DNA of 64,000 nucleotides from Bacillus_BA songklensis (lineage in GTDB: Bacteria; Bacillota; Bacilli; Bacillales; Bacillaceae_H). The position numbers and the translations under genes are program-made. Below the pieces are notes generated by a model. The model worked only from the letters and a program-made list of their open reading frames with translations. It was not told the DNA's origin and searched no databases. The DNA lies in NCBI RefSeq assembly GCF_042649685.1, contig NZ_JBHRZT010000070.1:55938-119937 (forward strand), in the 5' to 3' direction. Positions 63,649 through 64,000 of the stretch are shown here, piece after piece. Numbering within the stretch: the stretch's first letter is position 1; the number at the start of each line of letters is the position of its first letter.

Positions 63649-63768
63649 ATTGTCCAGCTGTGAAAGCCAAACCGTACGGCTGTTTCGCTTCCTCTGTTGA
63701 GACTATCGTCTCTTCCGCCAGAAGCTCCAACATCCTATCGGTTTAAACGGGCTTTCTCCGCTTTTCGT
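63649..63768. repeat. 23S-5S spacer repeat, unit 2
   Basis: Second, diverged copy: TTGTCCAGCTGTGAAAGCC, TTTCGCTTCCTCTGTTGAG, CAGAAGCTCCAACATCCTAT, CTTTCTCCGCTTTT. Each unit has self-complementary parts, likely foldable in the pre-rRNA. Confidence 0.6.

Positions 63769-64000
<232 letters not shown>

Overview
The window is chromosomal DNA of a low-GC, spore-forming-type Bacillaceae bacterium (Bacillus sensu lato). Evidence: gene order purE-K-B-C-S-Q-L-F-M-N-H-D followed by the yerA/yerB/yerC, pcrB-pcrA-ligA-camS, gatCAB, dgkB and rlmCD block, which is the Bacillus layout; strong AGGAGG ribosome sites with some TTG/GTG starts; a single-chain class II glycyl-tRNA synthetase behind a T-box; a sigma-B-like promoter; NsrR/Hmp; and a NETI-motif gene next to an rRNA operon. 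The genus or species cannot be fixed from the sequence alone.

Layout. 1-9.6 kb: stress and accessory genes (partial CAP-domain secreted protein, DJ-1/PfpI protein, NO dioxygenase hmp with divergent nsrR, DUF1992, YitT, RraA-like, YflT-like, a degenerate M50 protein, a frameshifted methionine gamma-lyase) with structured repeats and decayed gene pieces. 10-18.3 kb: NlpC/P60 protein, FAD/Rieske oxidoreductase, AGCS amino acid carrier, DUF2243 protein and a large TPR-dynamin-like GTPase. 18.6-29.8 kb: a compact accessory cluster. Six tightly packed minus-strand genes encode an amidoligase/ATP-grasp fusion, a MurF-like ligase, PEP mutase, phosphonopyruvate decarboxylase, a fused cytidylyltransferase/aminotransferase and a Nudix hydrolase. 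A divergent N-formylglutamate-amidohydrolase-like gene and a spermidine-synthase-like gene flank it. The predicted chemistry is PEP to phosphonopyruvate to phosphonoacetaldehyde to 2-aminoethylphosphonate (AEP) to CMP-AEP, with amide ligases alongside. This is the best candidate for an undescribed pathway.

30-49.6 kb: core genome (rlmCD, dgkB, gatCAB, camS, ligA, pcrA, pcrB, T-box-glyS, yerC, yerB, yerA). pcrA is interrupted by a 744-nt group II intron without an internal protein. Removing it exactly from GTGCG to CCAT restores an in-frame PcrA. 49.7-63 kb: the complete 12-gene purine operon, led by a PurR-box-like site, a promoter and a guanine riboswitch with terminator. 63-64 kb: a NETI-motif gene, 5S rRNA, a repeat-containing spacer and the 3' end of 23S rRNA, on the minus strand.

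All coordinates and motifs were read by eye. Family names come from recognised motifs and gene order, not from database searches.
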